A DNA stretch of 64,000 nt from an uncultured Caryophanales bacterium (GTDB lineage Bacteria; Bacillota_I; Bacilli_A; RFN20; CAG-288): assembly GCA_905211645.1 (NCBI GenBank), contig CAJMBK010000002.1:94318-158317 (forward strand). Direction: 5' to 3'. Position numbers and translations under genes: made by a program. Below are positions 1 through 9,242 of the stretch, piece after piece (positions within the stretch are counted from its first letter, which is position 1; every line of letters starts with the position of its first letter). The notes under the pieces are model-generated. The model was not told the DNA's origin. It ran no database searches and saw only the letters and a list, made by a program, of their open reading frames with translations.

Positions 1-2
1 TC

Positions 3-1304
3 ACAGTTAAAGTTGAGGGTAGAGTTACAATCACACAAGCTGAAGATCTCTCAACTTCTTGGACTGAAGGTGAAACTTTGACTGATACTGAATTATTAGA
101 AAAATTCACAGTTTCCAAAGAAGGTGATGCAGAATATCAAGGTAATTTAACACTTTCATTACAAGATTCTAAACAACAAGAAGCTTGGACTGCTAGAACA
201 GCAGGTACATACACTTTAATTGTTAAGGATGAAGTTAGCGGTGTCTCAATTTCTGTAACAATTCAAATTGTTAAGAAAGTTGAAAGAATCAGTTTCTACT
301 ACTATGAAACAGATCCTAAGATGTATGAAGATTTAACAAGTATCTGGATCTGGGGTCAAGATAACGTTAATAGATTAATTACTGGTCTTGCAGAAACTCA
401 AGAAGCTCCTGAAAGCTACTCTTTCAGAGAAGTTGTTAGATTAAATGCTGAAGGTAACGAAGTTCAAGAAGGTGGTTATGAAGTTCTTAAATTCACAATC
501 GATACTTCATTAGAATACAAAGCTTACTCAGACTGGAATGCTACAACTGCTGCATCCTCTAAACTTGAAATGAAGGATCTTAACTCTGGTTTAATTCTTA
601 GAAAAGATGATGGTTCATCACAAACTTCAGATTTGAACTTCAATATTAATCTTACTGATACTGCAAGTCCTGCTGCCTACTTCTATGGTAATCGCTCAAT
701 TTACATTAATCCTAATGCTTTAGGTGCAAAATATAAGACATCATACACTTTCAAAGATTTATATGATACCTATATCGATGAGAGCTCCAAAGTTGCAGAA
801 ACTGAAGTTAAGACAGTAAATATTTATTACCATTGGGAAACTGAAAAGTATAATGGTACAGATACTGACAGAACAGGTTGGATGACTTCTGCGTGGATTT
901 TTGGCATTTCAGGCTCAGATCATGGCGTTAATCAAACATTAATTGAAACTTATATTGATGATGTTAGATATACTGGTTATTCATTTGATTTAACAAAAGA
1001 AATGATGACATCAACAACTTGGACAAATTCAAGTGATCCTAGTTATTATCAAACTGCTTATAAATTTACAGTAGATGATTTAACTAAGATGCTTTTCCTT
1101 GATGTAGGTAATGATACACGTACAAAGGATATAACTTTTGATAAAGATACAATGTTACGTTGTGTTGATGAAAATGGCGTAATGAATATCTTTGTTACAG
1201 TAAAAGCTGGTAGTGGTAAAGGTGAGAGTGAAGGCGCTAAGCGTAATGTTCTCGTCGATTACTCCATCGAAGCTGTTACTGAAACAGTCGAAAATCTCAA
1301 ATAA
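3..1304 (+). CDS. Partial surface protein with Ig-like and CBM41-like modules
   Basis: The reading frame is open to the left edge, so the N-terminus (and any signal peptide) lies outside the window. The visible part starts with an Ig-like beta-sandwich segment (about bases 30-270). Two similar modules follow, at about 285-660 and 810-1190. Each has an aromatic-rich strand (FYYYET, IYYHWE), a W-x-W or W-I-F core, and a closing G-L-I-L-R-x-D-D-G-S-S-Q-T type strand that is clear in the first copy. This pattern resembles the pullulanase-associated CBM41/PUD fold and recurs in the next two genes. The inferred role is alpha-glucan binding at the cell surface. No catalytic domain is visible in this part. 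Module identity is by eye, so the family call is moderate. Confidence 0.6.
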   Translation, partial: TVKVEGRVTITQAEDLSTSWTEGETLTDTELLEKFTVSKEGDAEYQGNLTLSLQDSKQQEAWTARTAGTYTLIVKDEVSGVSISVTIQIVKKVERISFYYYETDPKMYEDLTSIWIWGQDNVNRLITGLAETQEAPESYSFREVVRLNAEGNEVQEGGYEVLKFTIDTSLEYKAYSDWNATTAASSKLEMKDLNSGLILRKDDGSSQTSDLNFNINLTDTASPAAYFYGNRSIYINPNALGAKYKTSYTFKDLYDTYIDESSKVAETEVKTVNIYYHWETEKYNGTDTDRTGWMTSAWIFGISGSDHGVNQTLIETYIDDVRYTGYSFDLTKEMMTSTTWTNSSDPSYYQTAYKFTVDDLTKMLFLDVGNDTRTKDITFDKDTMLRCVDENGVMNIFVTVKAGSGKGESEGAKRNVLVDYSIEAVTETVENLK

Positions 1305-1320
1305 TAAATTAACCCTTTTA

Positions 1321-1347
1321 GATAGATACGGAAAACCCGTATCTATC
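1321..1347 (+). other. Intercistronic hairpin
   Basis: A perfect 11-bp stem (GATAGATACGG with CCGTATCTATC) closes a 5-nt loop just before the Shine-Dalgarno of the next lipoprotein gene. No T-run follows, so it is not a normal intrinsic terminator. It may be an mRNA-stabilising or processing element between the first two surface-protein genes. Confidence 0.5.
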
Positions 1348-1375
1348 TGAAGGATTTTCAGAAAGAAAGGAAATT

Positions 1376-2449
1376 ATGAAAAGCAAAAAGTTATTAGCAT
1401 TATTGGTATCTCCATTATTACTTTTAACAAGCTGTGTTGGTGATGATTCTTCTACAGTAGCAGATTCAACATCAAGTTCAAGCAGCAATGTTGATACTTC
1501 TTCATCAACTTCTTCCTCTACAGACCCTGTTGAAATCAAACAAATTGATTTCTACATTCAAACAAGTGTTAACTCAAATAAATGCACTGATATCTGGGCA
1601 TGGAATGCAGACGGTAGTTACCTTTTAGATAATGTCATCAATGTCAATGAAGAGATTGTTGTTAAAGATATTTCATTCTACAAAGGTAGTTTAGTTCTAG
1701 GTACAACCCTTGAAAATGTCCATACTCAATGGGATAAATCCGATGAAGGTGTCAGCTTGGAATTAACAACTGATTTCTTCACATCATTAACAGGTTTATT
1801 ACTTAGAAACGCTGATGGTTCTTCTCAAACTGCAGATTTACCATTCACCGGTAAATCTTTAGTTGGTGAGATTGCTCCAATTTACGTTGTTAATGATAAT
1901 GGAACAATCAATTCTTACTATTCAGAAGACAGTCTTCCTGTCCTTGAAAAGAAACCTACAATACCAGAATTGGATAGTTTCACATTCTACTACTACAGAG
2001 AAGATCAAGCTTACGATAAAATGGATACAGTTTACTTCTGGTCATTTGATGGTACTAAGAATGTTGCAACAATTCAACCTGACTGGAAGTTTGTCAATTT
2101 ATCATTGAATGAGAAAGATAGAATCTTTGCAACATTTACAATCGATTTCACAACTGAATACGCTGGTAGCTACAACTGGAATCTCAAACCAGATGAGAAA
2201 GTTACACTCACATCAGAATATTTAACTGGTGGTATGCTTGTCCGTACCACTGATGGTGTTTACAAGACAAGTGATATCAAAGTTGACTGGCCAAAAGTTC
2301 ATACTGATGGTTCTGATGTTGGTACAATCATCTACGTTGATAAGACTAGCTACAGCTGGAATTCAGATGTTGAAATTGTCTACGAAATCGGTGATTTGTA
2401 CTACTCAATTTACGAAGTACAAGAAGCTTTACAATTTGAGGAGAAATAA
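1376..2449 (+). CDS. Lipoprotein with two CBM41-like modules
   Basis: The start follows AGAAAGGAAATT. Residues 1-19 form a lipoprotein signal peptide with lipobox L-T-S-C and lipidated Cys at residue 20, then a Ser/Thr-rich linker to about residue 50. Two modules follow, at about 55-165 and 200-310. Each has a W-x-W or Y-F-W core and a closing motif (GLLLRNADGSSQTADL, then GMLVRTTDGVYKTSDI) shared with the proteins on both sides. No catalytic motifs are seen. By analogy with pullulanase N-terminal PUD/CBM41 domains it is likely a cell-anchored starch or glycogen binding protein. The next gene starts 3 nt after the stop, so the two are probably co-translated. Lipoprotein status is seen directly, binding function is inferred. 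Confidence 0.7.
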   Translation: MKSKKLLALLVSPLLLLTSCVGDDSSTVADSTSSSSSNVDTSSSTSSSTDPVEIKQIDFYIQTSVNSNKCTDIWAWNADGSYLLDNVINVNEEIVVKDISFYKGSLVLGTTLENVHTQWDKSDEGVSLELTTDFFTSLTGLLLRNADGSSQTADLPFTGKSLVGEIAPIYVVNDNGTINSYYSEDSLPVLEKKPTIPELDSFTFYYYREDQAYDKMDTVYFWSFDGTKNVATIQPDWKFVNLSLNEKDRIFATFTIDFTTEYAGSYNWNLKPDEKVTLTSEYLTGGMLVRTTDGVYKTSDIKVDWPKVHTDGSDVGTIIYVDKTSYSWNSDVEIVYEIGDLYYSIYEVQEALQFEEK

Positions 2450-2452
2450 TCG

Positions 2453-5400
2453 ATGAAAAAGAATAAATTATTATCTTTACTTATTTTAGGTGGTCTTTGC
2501 TTACCACTTGCTTCCTGCGGAACAAGCTCTGATTCTTCTTGCGGAGGTACAGTTTGTGCTAACGAAGTTGAAATTAACAAATCTGAAGACGAACAAGGAG
2601 AAGTCTTATTTAAGATTTACTACGCAAGACCAGATAAGAATACAAGTTACACCAATATTTGGTTCTGGTCATCCGATGATGTCAACCCAGGTGCTGGTAT
2701 GACAATTTTCTCAACAGAAACTGTAACATTCCCTCAAACTGGTGATTTCGAATGGCAATGTGCAACTTTGAAAGTTGGTCAACAAGTTGAAGTTTACTCC
2801 CAATGGGGTTTACCAAATGGTGAAAAGAGAACTATCGAATTGACCGAAGCACAATTCACTGGTGGTTTAATTATCACAACTGTCGATGGTACTGGTCAAA
2901 CCGGTGAGTTAATCATCGATTTTGAACAACTTGCAAATTCATCCACCAAGGAAATTTTCTTCATCGACAAAGGTCAAAAAGTTGGTGGTGGATTCTTCTA
3001 CGATATCAACGCTATTCCAAGTTATTCTGTCACAAGAACATATTTCAACATCAACGGTTTTGGTTATCCATGCTTAGATTTTGAAACAAAGAATGAACTT
3101 GATTTCACTTCCAGCGATATTTCCATCGTTAAATACAGAACAGTCAACGGTACTAAGATGACTTCTGCTCAACCAGTTAGACTTTCAGGTAACATCAGAA
3201 GATTAGCTTACAAGAAGTACAGAGTTGATATTATCGACAGAGATGTTATCGATGCAACATGGAAGTATGAACTTCATGTTAAAGAAAAAGGCAGTGAATC
3301 TGTCTACGACATCGATATGCAAACATACTATTCATCTGATATGTTTGAAGAAAACTACACCCCAGATGCTGATCTTAAACTTGGTTCCTTCATTAGAACA
3401 AATGAAGAAACAGGTGAAGAAGAAACAGTCTTTAGAGTTTGGACTCCATTCTCAAGTAAGACTAGAGTTGTCTACAAGACTGAAGGATCCAGCTCATTTA
3501 AGTATCAAGCAATGGAATCAATTGGTAAAGGTGTCTACGAATATGTTGCTAAAGGTAATTTAGGTGGCACCCAATACCACTACGAAGTTACTAACTTTGG
3601 TAAATTCACTGTTCACGCAAACGACCCTTATGCAGAATCAGTTACAACTAACGCTGCAGAATCAGTTGTTATCGACTGGAATTCTGAAAAGGTTGATCCT
3701 TCCTATAACAACGAAGAAATCACTGCTGAGTTCGGTTCCTGGGATGATGTTACTCCTAGTGAAGTTAAGCAAAATAAGGCTTCTGTTACTGAGTTACATA
3801 TCCGTGACTTCTCCAGTGATGAATCTTGGACTGGTCGTGAAGAAAATGTCGGTAAATACATGGCATTGACTGAAACAGGTTTAACTTTAGCTGATGATTC
3901 ATCGGTTAAAATCGGTTATGACTATCTCAAGGAATTAGCTGATGCTGGTTTAACTCACGTTCAACTCTTACCTATTTATGATTTCGCTTCAGTCGATGAA
4001 ACCAAACTCAATGATAAAGAAACAATCAACAAACCTAGTAAAGGTATCTTCAACTGGGGTTACGATCCAGAATCTTACAACTCCCCAGAAGGTTCCTACT
4101 CCTCTGATCCAAGTGATCCATACGCAAGAATCAGAGAGTTACGTAGTGTTGTTTTAGCTCTTGATAGTGCTGATTTAGGTGTTGTTATGGACGTTGTTTA
4201 TAACCACATGCCTAGCAAGAACGCTACATCATTCAACCAATTAGTTCCTGATTACTACTTCAGAACTCAAGACGTTTCCGGTGCTGGTGCTTCTATGATT
4301 TCAACCCGTAAGATGTTTAGAAAATTCATGGTTGACTCAACATCTATGTGGGCTGAAAACTACAAGCTTTCCGGTTTCCGTTTCGATTTGATGGGTATCT
4401 TGGATGCAAGAACCATGATGGATTGTGCTGGCGCAGTCAGAGATATCAACGAAAATGCATTGATGTATGGTGAAGGTTGGCAAATGTATCAATCAACCGG
4501 TGACCAAGGCCCAGATGAGATGATGGCAAGCCAAAAGAACCTTCAATACTTTGGTAGTGAAAAATACTCCGGTACTGGTAAGGTTGAAGAAGGTCAATTC
4601 GTCGGTGCCTTCAACGATAATTACCGTGATTCCTTAAACGGTGGTACAGGTAATATCGATCAATGGGGTTTCATGCAAAGAGCATACAACTCTCAATACA
4701 CCGAACAATCAACCGAAAGAAATAAAGTTTATTATGGTTTATTAGGTACAAATCCATATGCTTACAGTGAGTACTACAACTCTAACAACGCTGGATTTGA
4801 TTCCTACTTATACTCCAACTTATTCACTGGTGCTTCTGTTAACTATACAGAGTGTCACGATAACTTAACCGCATTCGATAAACTCTATGCAACTATTCAA
4901 GATAAGAATATTGCTTACGATTTATCCGCATTAGGTAACCTTATCAACTCCATGGGTATCGGTGTTTCCTTCTGGCAATTCGGTCAAGAATTCGGTCGTA
5001 GTAAGGAAGTTACAGATCCTGCATACTTGGAAGACCAAGTTGTTAGAAAATCTCTTTATGAAGCAGAAATTAATGGCGAAACCCATTACTTCTCTCATAA
5101 CTCCTACAATACCGGTGATAAAGTCAACGGTATCCAATGGGATTTAGTTAAGACAAATGCTGATATGGTTACAACATTTAAACAAGCCTTAGCAGCAAGA
5201 GAATTAATTGCACCTGTTGATACTTGGGCTGACTTAGAATCTGTCTACACAAATCCAAGTGATTGGTATGGTAATACAGCAGATTATAACGTCATCAACA
5301 TGATGATTAAAGCAACTGATGGTTCAACACTTTACTACTACATCAACCCAACTCAAAATGCTAAGACAATTAACGTTCCTTACGGTGCTGAATCAACTGT

Positions 5401-5494
5401 TAAGGTCATCGGTGGTGATGGTGTTGGTACAACATTATCTGGTAGAATATTCACAGTTAATCCTACCAGCTACGTCATCATGCAAGGTAAATAA
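2453..5494 (+). CDS. pulA: Type I pullulanase, lipoprotein
   Basis: Debranching enzyme that hydrolyses alpha-1,6 links in pullulan, starch or glycogen, anchored outside the cell. The signal peptide has lipobox L-A-S-C with Cys22. Order: one CBM41-like module (about 50-160), a linker region, a CBM48-like segment (about 305-410), then the GH13 barrel. The pullulanase hallmark [YF]NWGYDP is at 533-539. GH13 regions are DVVYNH (580-585), GFRFDL with nucleophile D645, GEGW with acid E674, and ECHDN with D803. All catalytic residues are present and the length suits a multidomain pullulanase. It closes the three-gene surface cluster and is followed by a strong terminator. Confidence 0.95.
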   Translation: MKKNKLLSLLILGGLCLPLASCGTSSDSSCGGTVCANEVEINKSEDEQGEVLFKIYYARPDKNTSYTNIWFWSSDDVNPGAGMTIFSTETVTFPQTGDFEWQCATLKVGQQVEVYSQWGLPNGEKRTIELTEAQFTGGLIITTVDGTGQTGELIIDFEQLANSSTKEIFFIDKGQKVGGGFFYDINAIPSYSVTRTYFNINGFGYPCLDFETKNELDFTSSDISIVKYRTVNGTKMTSAQPVRLSGNIRRLAYKKYRVDIIDRDVIDATWKYELHVKEKGSESVYDIDMQTYYSSDMFEENYTPDADLKLGSFIRTNEETGEEETVFRVWTPFSSKTRVVYKTEGSSSFKYQAMESIGKGVYEYVAKGNLGGTQYHYEVTNFGKFTVHANDPYAESVTTNAAESVVIDWNSEKVDPSYNNEEITAEFGSWDDVTPSEVKQNKASVTELHIRDFSSDESWTGREENVGKYMALTETGLTLADDSSVKIGYDYLKELADAGLTHVQLLPIYDFASVDETKLNDKETINKPSKGIFNWGYDPESYNSPEGSYSSDPSDPYARIRELRSVVLALDSADLGVVMDVVYNHMPSKNATSFNQLVPDYYFRTQDVSGAGASMISTRKMFRKFMVDSTSMWAENYKLSGFRFDLMGILDARTMMDCAGAVRDINENALMYGEGWQMYQSTGDQGPDEMMASQKNLQYFGSEKYSGTGKVEEGQFVGAFNDNYRDSLNGGTGNIDQWGFMQRAYNSQYTEQSTERNKVYYGLLGTNPYAYSEYYNSNNAGFDSYLYSNLFTGASVNYTECHDNLTAFDKLYATIQDKNIAYDLSALGNLINSMGIGVSFWQFGQEFGRSKEVTDPAYLEDQVVRKSLYEAEINGETHYFSHNSYNTGDKVNGIQWDLVKTNADMVTTFKQALAARELIAPVDTWADLESVYTNPSDWYGNTADYNVINMMIKATDGSTLYYYINPTQNAKTINVPYGAESTVKVIGGDGVGTTLSGRIFTVNPTSYVIMQGK

Positions 5495-5543
5495 CAACTG
5501 TTATGTTATTGTTTGATTACTAAAAATTAACTAATGAAAAAAT

Positions 5544-5580
5544 AATTGGTATAAGCAGTTAGTTGCTTATACCAATTTTT
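5544..5580. terminator. Bidirectional terminator between pulA and ribF
   Basis: A 14-bp perfect stem (AATTGGTATAAGCA with its complement) and a 6-nt loop are flanked by T-runs on both strands. It serves pulA on plus and ribF on minus. The ribF stop codon lies inside the stem. Confidence 0.85.
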
Positions 5581-6496
5581 CATATTTAGCAGAAATTGTT
5601 TCTTTTAATTGCTTTAAATTTGATTTTAAGTCTTCTATTGAATCAAACTTTCTCTCATCTCTTACATTATCTAAGAAGTCTAATCTAACTTCTTTATCGT
5701 AGATTTCATGATTGTAGTTGAAGATATTTGTTTCAATAGCTTTTTCTTTAAGTTCAGAGATTGTTGGGTGAGTTCCAATATTTGTCATTGAAAGATACTT
5801 TTTATCATCAATTTCAAATAAGGTTGAGTAAACTCCATTTTTTGGAACGATGTAAGGTGATAAAAGGGTTAAGTTTGCAGTAGGAAAACCTAATTTAAAT
5901 CCATTTGCAAGCCCGTGGATGACTTTTCCTTTGATGGAGTAATATCTACCTAGCATCTTATTTGCTAAGTCTATATCTCCGTTAAGTAAAGCGTTACGGA
6001 TATTTGTTGAAGAAATCTTTAAATCATCGATAACTAAGATATCTTTGACTACGGTTTCAAATTTATCAGGGTAATTTAGTAGAGTGGAAGATTTACCTAA
6101 GCCTTTGTAACCAAAGGAGAAATCATTACCGACAACTACTTTTTTAACGTTTAATTTAACGATGTATTTCTCAATGAATTTTTCATAATCTAGAGTGATT
6201 AATTCATTTGATATATCGATAATAAAGACATAATCAAAGCCTAATTTTTCAAGAAATTCAATCTTATCTTCTATAGTCATAATTAAGCTATTTGCATGAA
6301 TTGACTTGGAGAAAAGAAGTGAGAAAGGCTTTGAAAAGAATAAACAGGCTTTCTTATACTTATTTTGATTCAGTACTTCATTGACAAGTTCCATGTGACC
6401 AAGATGGAAACCATCGAAGCTTCCATAGCAGCAACATGATTCTTGCAAAGGAATATTAACATCAATATTTACATTACTTATCCTTATAATATTCAT
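5567..6496 (-). CDS. ribF: Bifunctional riboflavin kinase / FMN adenylyltransferase
   Basis: Makes FMN and then FAD from riboflavin in the cytosol. The N-terminal nucleotidyltransferase part shows GSFDGFHLGH at 25-34 (HxGH). The C-terminal riboflavin kinase domain shows the GFKLGFPTANL motif, and the 309-aa length is normal for RibF. Its start overlaps the end of truB by 23 nt on the same strand, which implies translational coupling and the usual truB-ribF pair. It ends at the shared terminator with pulA. Confidence 0.95.
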   Translation of the reverse strand: MNIIRISNVNIDVNIPLQESCCCYGSFDGFHLGHMELVNEVLNQNKYKKACLFFSKPFSLLFSKSIHANSLIMTIEDKIEFLEKLGFDYVFIIDISNELITLDYEKFIEKYIVKLNVKKVVVGNDFSFGYKGLGKSSTLLNYPDKFETVVKDILVIDDLKISSTNIRNALLNGDIDLANKMLGRYYSIKGKVIHGLANGFKLGFPTANLTLLSPYIVPKNGVYSTLFEIDDKKYLSMTNIGTHPTISELKEKAIETNIFNYNHEIYDKEVRLDFLDNVRDERKFDSIEDLKSNLKQLKETISAKYEKLV

Positions 6497-7358
6497 AATT
6501 AAAACCTCTTTTTACGTAATAAAGTTGTTTCTCATGTTTGTACTCTAACAAGAATAATGGATCATCATGATAGAAGAACATGATATTATCTCCACAATAA
6601 GGATATTTATTTGGATTGCCGTATTTGTACATCTTGAATTCTTCTTCGGTTAAATCAATCTTGGGAACTTCATGCAAAACATTTTTAAGTGAGATTAAAT
6701 CTTCTCTTTGAAGTGTTTCAATCGTTTTAGTTTCATCGGTTAAGATGAATTCACCAATTGAAGTTCTCTTTAAGTAAGTTAAATGACCAACTGTATTTAA
6801 TTTCTTAGCGATATCTAATCCTAAAGAACGGATGTAGTTACCTTTGCTGACTTTGACAGAGAAGGTAATTTCATTGTTCAATTTATCGAATTTGATTAAA
6901 TTAATTTCAAAGACAGAAACTCTTTTAGTTTTCAATTCAAAATCAATATTCATTCTGGCAAGCTCATAAGCTCTAAAACCTGCGATTGATTTTGAAGAAT
7001 ATTTAGGAGGAAGTTGATCGTATTCACCTAGGAAAGAGTTTAAAGCATTTCTAACATCATCCTCGGTTAAGAATTCGTTGACGTAAACTTCATTAATTAC
7101 TTTTCCGGTGTGATCTAAAGTATCAGTTTCAACACCTAATTTTAAGGTTGCTTCATAGGATTTAGTTTCTGAATCAAGGTAAGGTAAAATTTTAGTTCCT
7201 TCGTTGACACCAAGAACCATGAGTCCTTCAGCAAAAGGATCTAAAGTACCTAAATGGCCTACTTTTTTAGTATCGAAAACTCTTCTGACTTTGTAATCTA
7301 AGTCATTTGAAGAAATCATTGTAGGTTTATATATTAAAACAATACCGTCTTTAATCAT
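6474..7358 (-). CDS. truB: tRNA pseudouridine(55) synthase
   Basis: Converts U55 in the tRNA T-loop to pseudouridine. The catalytic motif GHLGTLDP is present, with nucleophile D40. I take the ATG giving MIKDGIVL. A TTG two codons upstream is possible, but it adds nothing conserved, and neither has a strong ribosome binding site. Downstream ribF overlaps it. The normal Bacillota order places rpsO next to this pair. Here a plus-strand TtcA-GNAT gene sits between truB and rpsO. Confidence 0.94.
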   Translation of the reverse strand: MIKDGIVLIYKPTMISSNDLDYKVRRVFDTKKVGHLGTLDPFAEGLMVLGVNEGTKILPYLDSETKSYEATLKLGVETDTLDHTGKVINEVYVNEFLTEDDVRNALNSFLGEYDQLPPKYSSKSIAGFRAYELARMNIDFELKTKRVSVFEINLIKFDKLNNEITFSVKVSKGNYIRSLGLDIAKKLNTVGHLTYLKRTSIGEFILTDETKTIETLQREDLISLKNVLHEVPKIDLTEEEFKMYKYGNPNKYPYCGDNIMFFYHDDPLFLLEYKHEKQLYYVKRGFNYEYYKDK

Positions 7359-7448
7359 AAGCAACTTACATATTTTACAAAATCTATCTTCAATTTACTA
7401 AGTTTTCATGTTGATATGAAAATTTGATTTTTATATATTAATTTCGTT

Positions 7449-8675
7449 ATGAAAGCACAAGATTTACAAAGAAAATTATTAGCTGAAGTCAGAAGAGCTG
7501 ATACAGATTTCAATTTGATAAATGATGGAGATAAAATTCTTGTTGGAGTTTCCGGAGGAAAGGATAGTATCCTTCTCTGTTTCCTTTTGAATTTGTATCA
7601 AAAGTTTGGCATGAAGAATTTTGAATTTAAACCTGTCATGCTTGATTTAGGTTTTGAGATGAATAAAGATTTTCCTAAATTAGAAAAATGGTTTGAAGAT
7701 AATAATATGCCACTTTATGTTTCAGATGAAAGACAAGTTTATAAGATTCTTTCCATGCATAAGAAAAAGGATGGACTTTTACCTTGTTCAATCTGCTCCA
7801 GAATGAAAAAAGCAGCAATTAATGCTGTTGCTAATAAATTAGGTTTCAACAAAGTCTGCTTTGCTCATCATGGTGATGACGCCATCGAAACCTTATTTAT
7901 GAATATGGTTTACGGTGGTAAAGTAAATACTTTTGAAGCAAAGATGCACCTTGAAAAAGCCAATATCACTTTCATAAGACCACTTATTTACACAAGAGAA
8001 GCAGAGATTAAAGAAGCAGTAGTTAGATTCAATTTACCTGTTTTAAAATCTCATTGTCCAAATGATCAAACTTCTAAGAGAGCAGATTTTAAAGCGTTAG
8101 TTAATAAGTTCTATACCGATTATCCTGCATCTTACGACAATTTCTTAAATATGCTTACTAACAGAGAACAACTTAAACTTCTTTTTAACGGTGAATATGG
8201 TTACTCAGATGGTCATAACAACTTCATCAAAAAGGTGGTAACTAAGAATGACTACATCGATTCAATGTATGTAAGAAGAAAAGTTTTCATTGAAGAACAA
8301 GGAATTTCTCTTGCTGATGAAATCGATGAATTAGATAAGATTTCTGAATATTACAACTTGTATCATGAAGGTAAAATTGTTGGGACAATTCGCTATTATA
8401 AGGAAGATGAAAACACTTATCACTTTGGAAGATTTGCTGTTTTGAAAGAGTACAGAGCCTCAGGATACGGAACTTTATTATTCAAATATTTAATCCATGT
8501 TTTATCTTCAAAGATTGTTCCTTTAAAGATTAGATTCTCTGCTCAGTATTACTTGAAAGATTACTACATCAAACTTGGATTTAAACCTGTCGAAGACTTC
8601 CATATGGAATGTGGAATTAAGCATGTCAATATGGAACAAGACTTCAAACATCCACTAATTTTAAAAGATATTTAG
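7449..8675 (+). CDS. TtcA-like tRNA thiolation ATPase fused to a GNAT domain
   Basis: The N-terminal half is a PP-loop ATP pyrophosphatase of the TtcA type. It has SGGKDS at 35-40, paired cysteines C113 and C116 (PCSIC), and a third cysteine C203 (SHCPND), the arrangement that holds the Fe-S cluster used for 2-thiocytidine at tRNA position 32. The C-terminal part (about 270-400) is a GNAT acetyltransferase resembling the ElaA/YjcF group: VRRKVFIEEQGI, then the acetyl-CoA loop RASGYG at 336-341. The reading frame is continuous with no internal start preceded by a Shine-Dalgarno, so this looks like a true fusion. The two domain calls are firm. The tRNA target and the acetylated substrate are inferred or unknown. 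Confidence 0.85.
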   Translation: MKAQDLQRKLLAEVRRADTDFNLINDGDKILVGVSGGKDSILLCFLLNLYQKFGMKNFEFKPVMLDLGFEMNKDFPKLEKWFEDNNMPLYVSDERQVYKILSMHKKKDGLLPCSICSRMKKAAINAVANKLGFNKVCFAHHGDDAIETLFMNMVYGGKVNTFEAKMHLEKANITFIRPLIYTREAEIKEAVVRFNLPVLKSHCPNDQTSKRADFKALVNKFYTDYPASYDNFLNMLTNREQLKLLFNGEYGYSDGHNNFIKKVVTKNDYIDSMYVRRKVFIEEQGISLADEIDELDKISEYYNLYHEGKIVGTIRYYKEDENTYHFGRFAVLKEYRASGYGTLLFKYLIHVLSSKIVPLKIRFSAQYYLKDYYIKLGFKPVEDFHMECGIKHVNMEQDFKHPLILKDI

Positions 8676-8685
8676 ACACGAAAAA

Positions 8686-8714
8686 AGGAAGGCGATTTGC
8701 CTTCCTAATTTTTT
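8686..8714. terminator. Bidirectional terminator, TtcA-GNAT gene and rpsO
   Basis: Stem AGGAAGGC/GCCTTCCT with a 5-nt loop, T-run on plus and A-run (T-run on minus) on the other side. It ends both convergent genes, and the rpsO stop codon touches its edge. Confidence 0.85.
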
Positions 8715-8982
8715 ACTTACGTAAACCTAATTTAGCAATTAAAGCGTTGTATTCTTCAACACTTTCGCTCTTGAGGTAGTCAAGTAAACCACGTCTCTTA
8801 CCAACTAAGATGTCGAGACCTCTCTTGGAAGAGTAGTCGTGCTTGTTAGCCTTCATGTGTTCAGTTAACTTCTTGATTTGAGCAGTTAAAAGAGCAATTT
8901 GAACCTTGACGTTACCGGAGTCTTTTTCGTTAGCACCGTATTCTTTAACGATGGAGCTAACTTCTTGTTTTGTTAATGCCAT
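8713..8982 (-). CDS. rpsO: 30S ribosomal protein S15
   Basis: Primary 16S rRNA binding protein of the small subunit. The 89-aa product from MALTKQEV matches the usual S15 length and sequence pattern (GSxxVQIALLTxxI, HxKxNKHDYSSKRGL, KRRxLLDYL). A longer frame with 19 extra residues exists, but AAGGAAAT sits just before the start chosen here. The leader contains a hairpin that may bind S15. Confidence 0.96.
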   Translation of the reverse strand: MALTKQEVSSIVKEYGANEKDSGNVKVQIALLTAQIKKLTEHMKANKHDYSSKRGLDILVGKRRGLLDYLKSESVEEYNALIAKLGLRK

Positions 8983-9008
8983 AATTAAATTTCCTTTCTT
9001 AGCTTTCC

Positions 9009-9025
9009 CCAAGTGCAAAACTTGG
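9009..9025 (-). promoter_or_regulatory. Hairpin in the rpsO leader
   Basis: CCAAG/CTTGG stem with a 7-nt loop, about 27 nt upstream of the rpsO start. S15 represses its own mRNA in several bacteria by binding leader structures, so this is a candidate autoregulatory site. The structure is seen, the function is inferred. Confidence 0.35.
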
Positions 9026-9089
9026 CAAGATTTACACATAGAAAAAGTCGCATGTTTATTTTATGAAGTTAAGATTTCTTTTTCAATAC

Positions 9090-9242
9090 TCAAAGCTTAA
9101 TTTCATTGCAGCGGAAATTGAAAATATTTGAATAATAATTTGGGTTATCTAAAATTTTATTAACAAGACGAATATAAAAGTATTTATCATTAGCAATATA
9201 TTTCTTTAAAATTTTCTGGAATCTTTCATAATCAAGAATCAT
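9090..9242 (-). CDS. Small hypothetical protein (50 aa) upstream of rpsO
   Basis: A short frame on the rpsO strand starts with ATG, preceded at 9-nt spacing by AGGAA, and runs 50 codons to TGA. The product (starts MILDYERFQKILKKY) is rich in Lys, Tyr, Ile and Asn, with no membrane segment or motif that I recognise. It may share the rpsO transcript. Support is the ribosome binding site and position. Composition alone would allow a chance frame in such AT-rich DNA. Confidence 0.4.
   Translation of the reverse strand: MILDYERFQKILKKYIANDKYFYIRLVNKILDNPNYYSNIFNFRCNEIKL

Noticed and set aside
1321..1347. Intrinsic terminator
   Set aside because: The stem is strong but no T-run follows.
4931..5137. 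Minus-strand frame within pulA
   Set aside because: It lies wholly antisense to a well-supported catalytic domain, with no start context.
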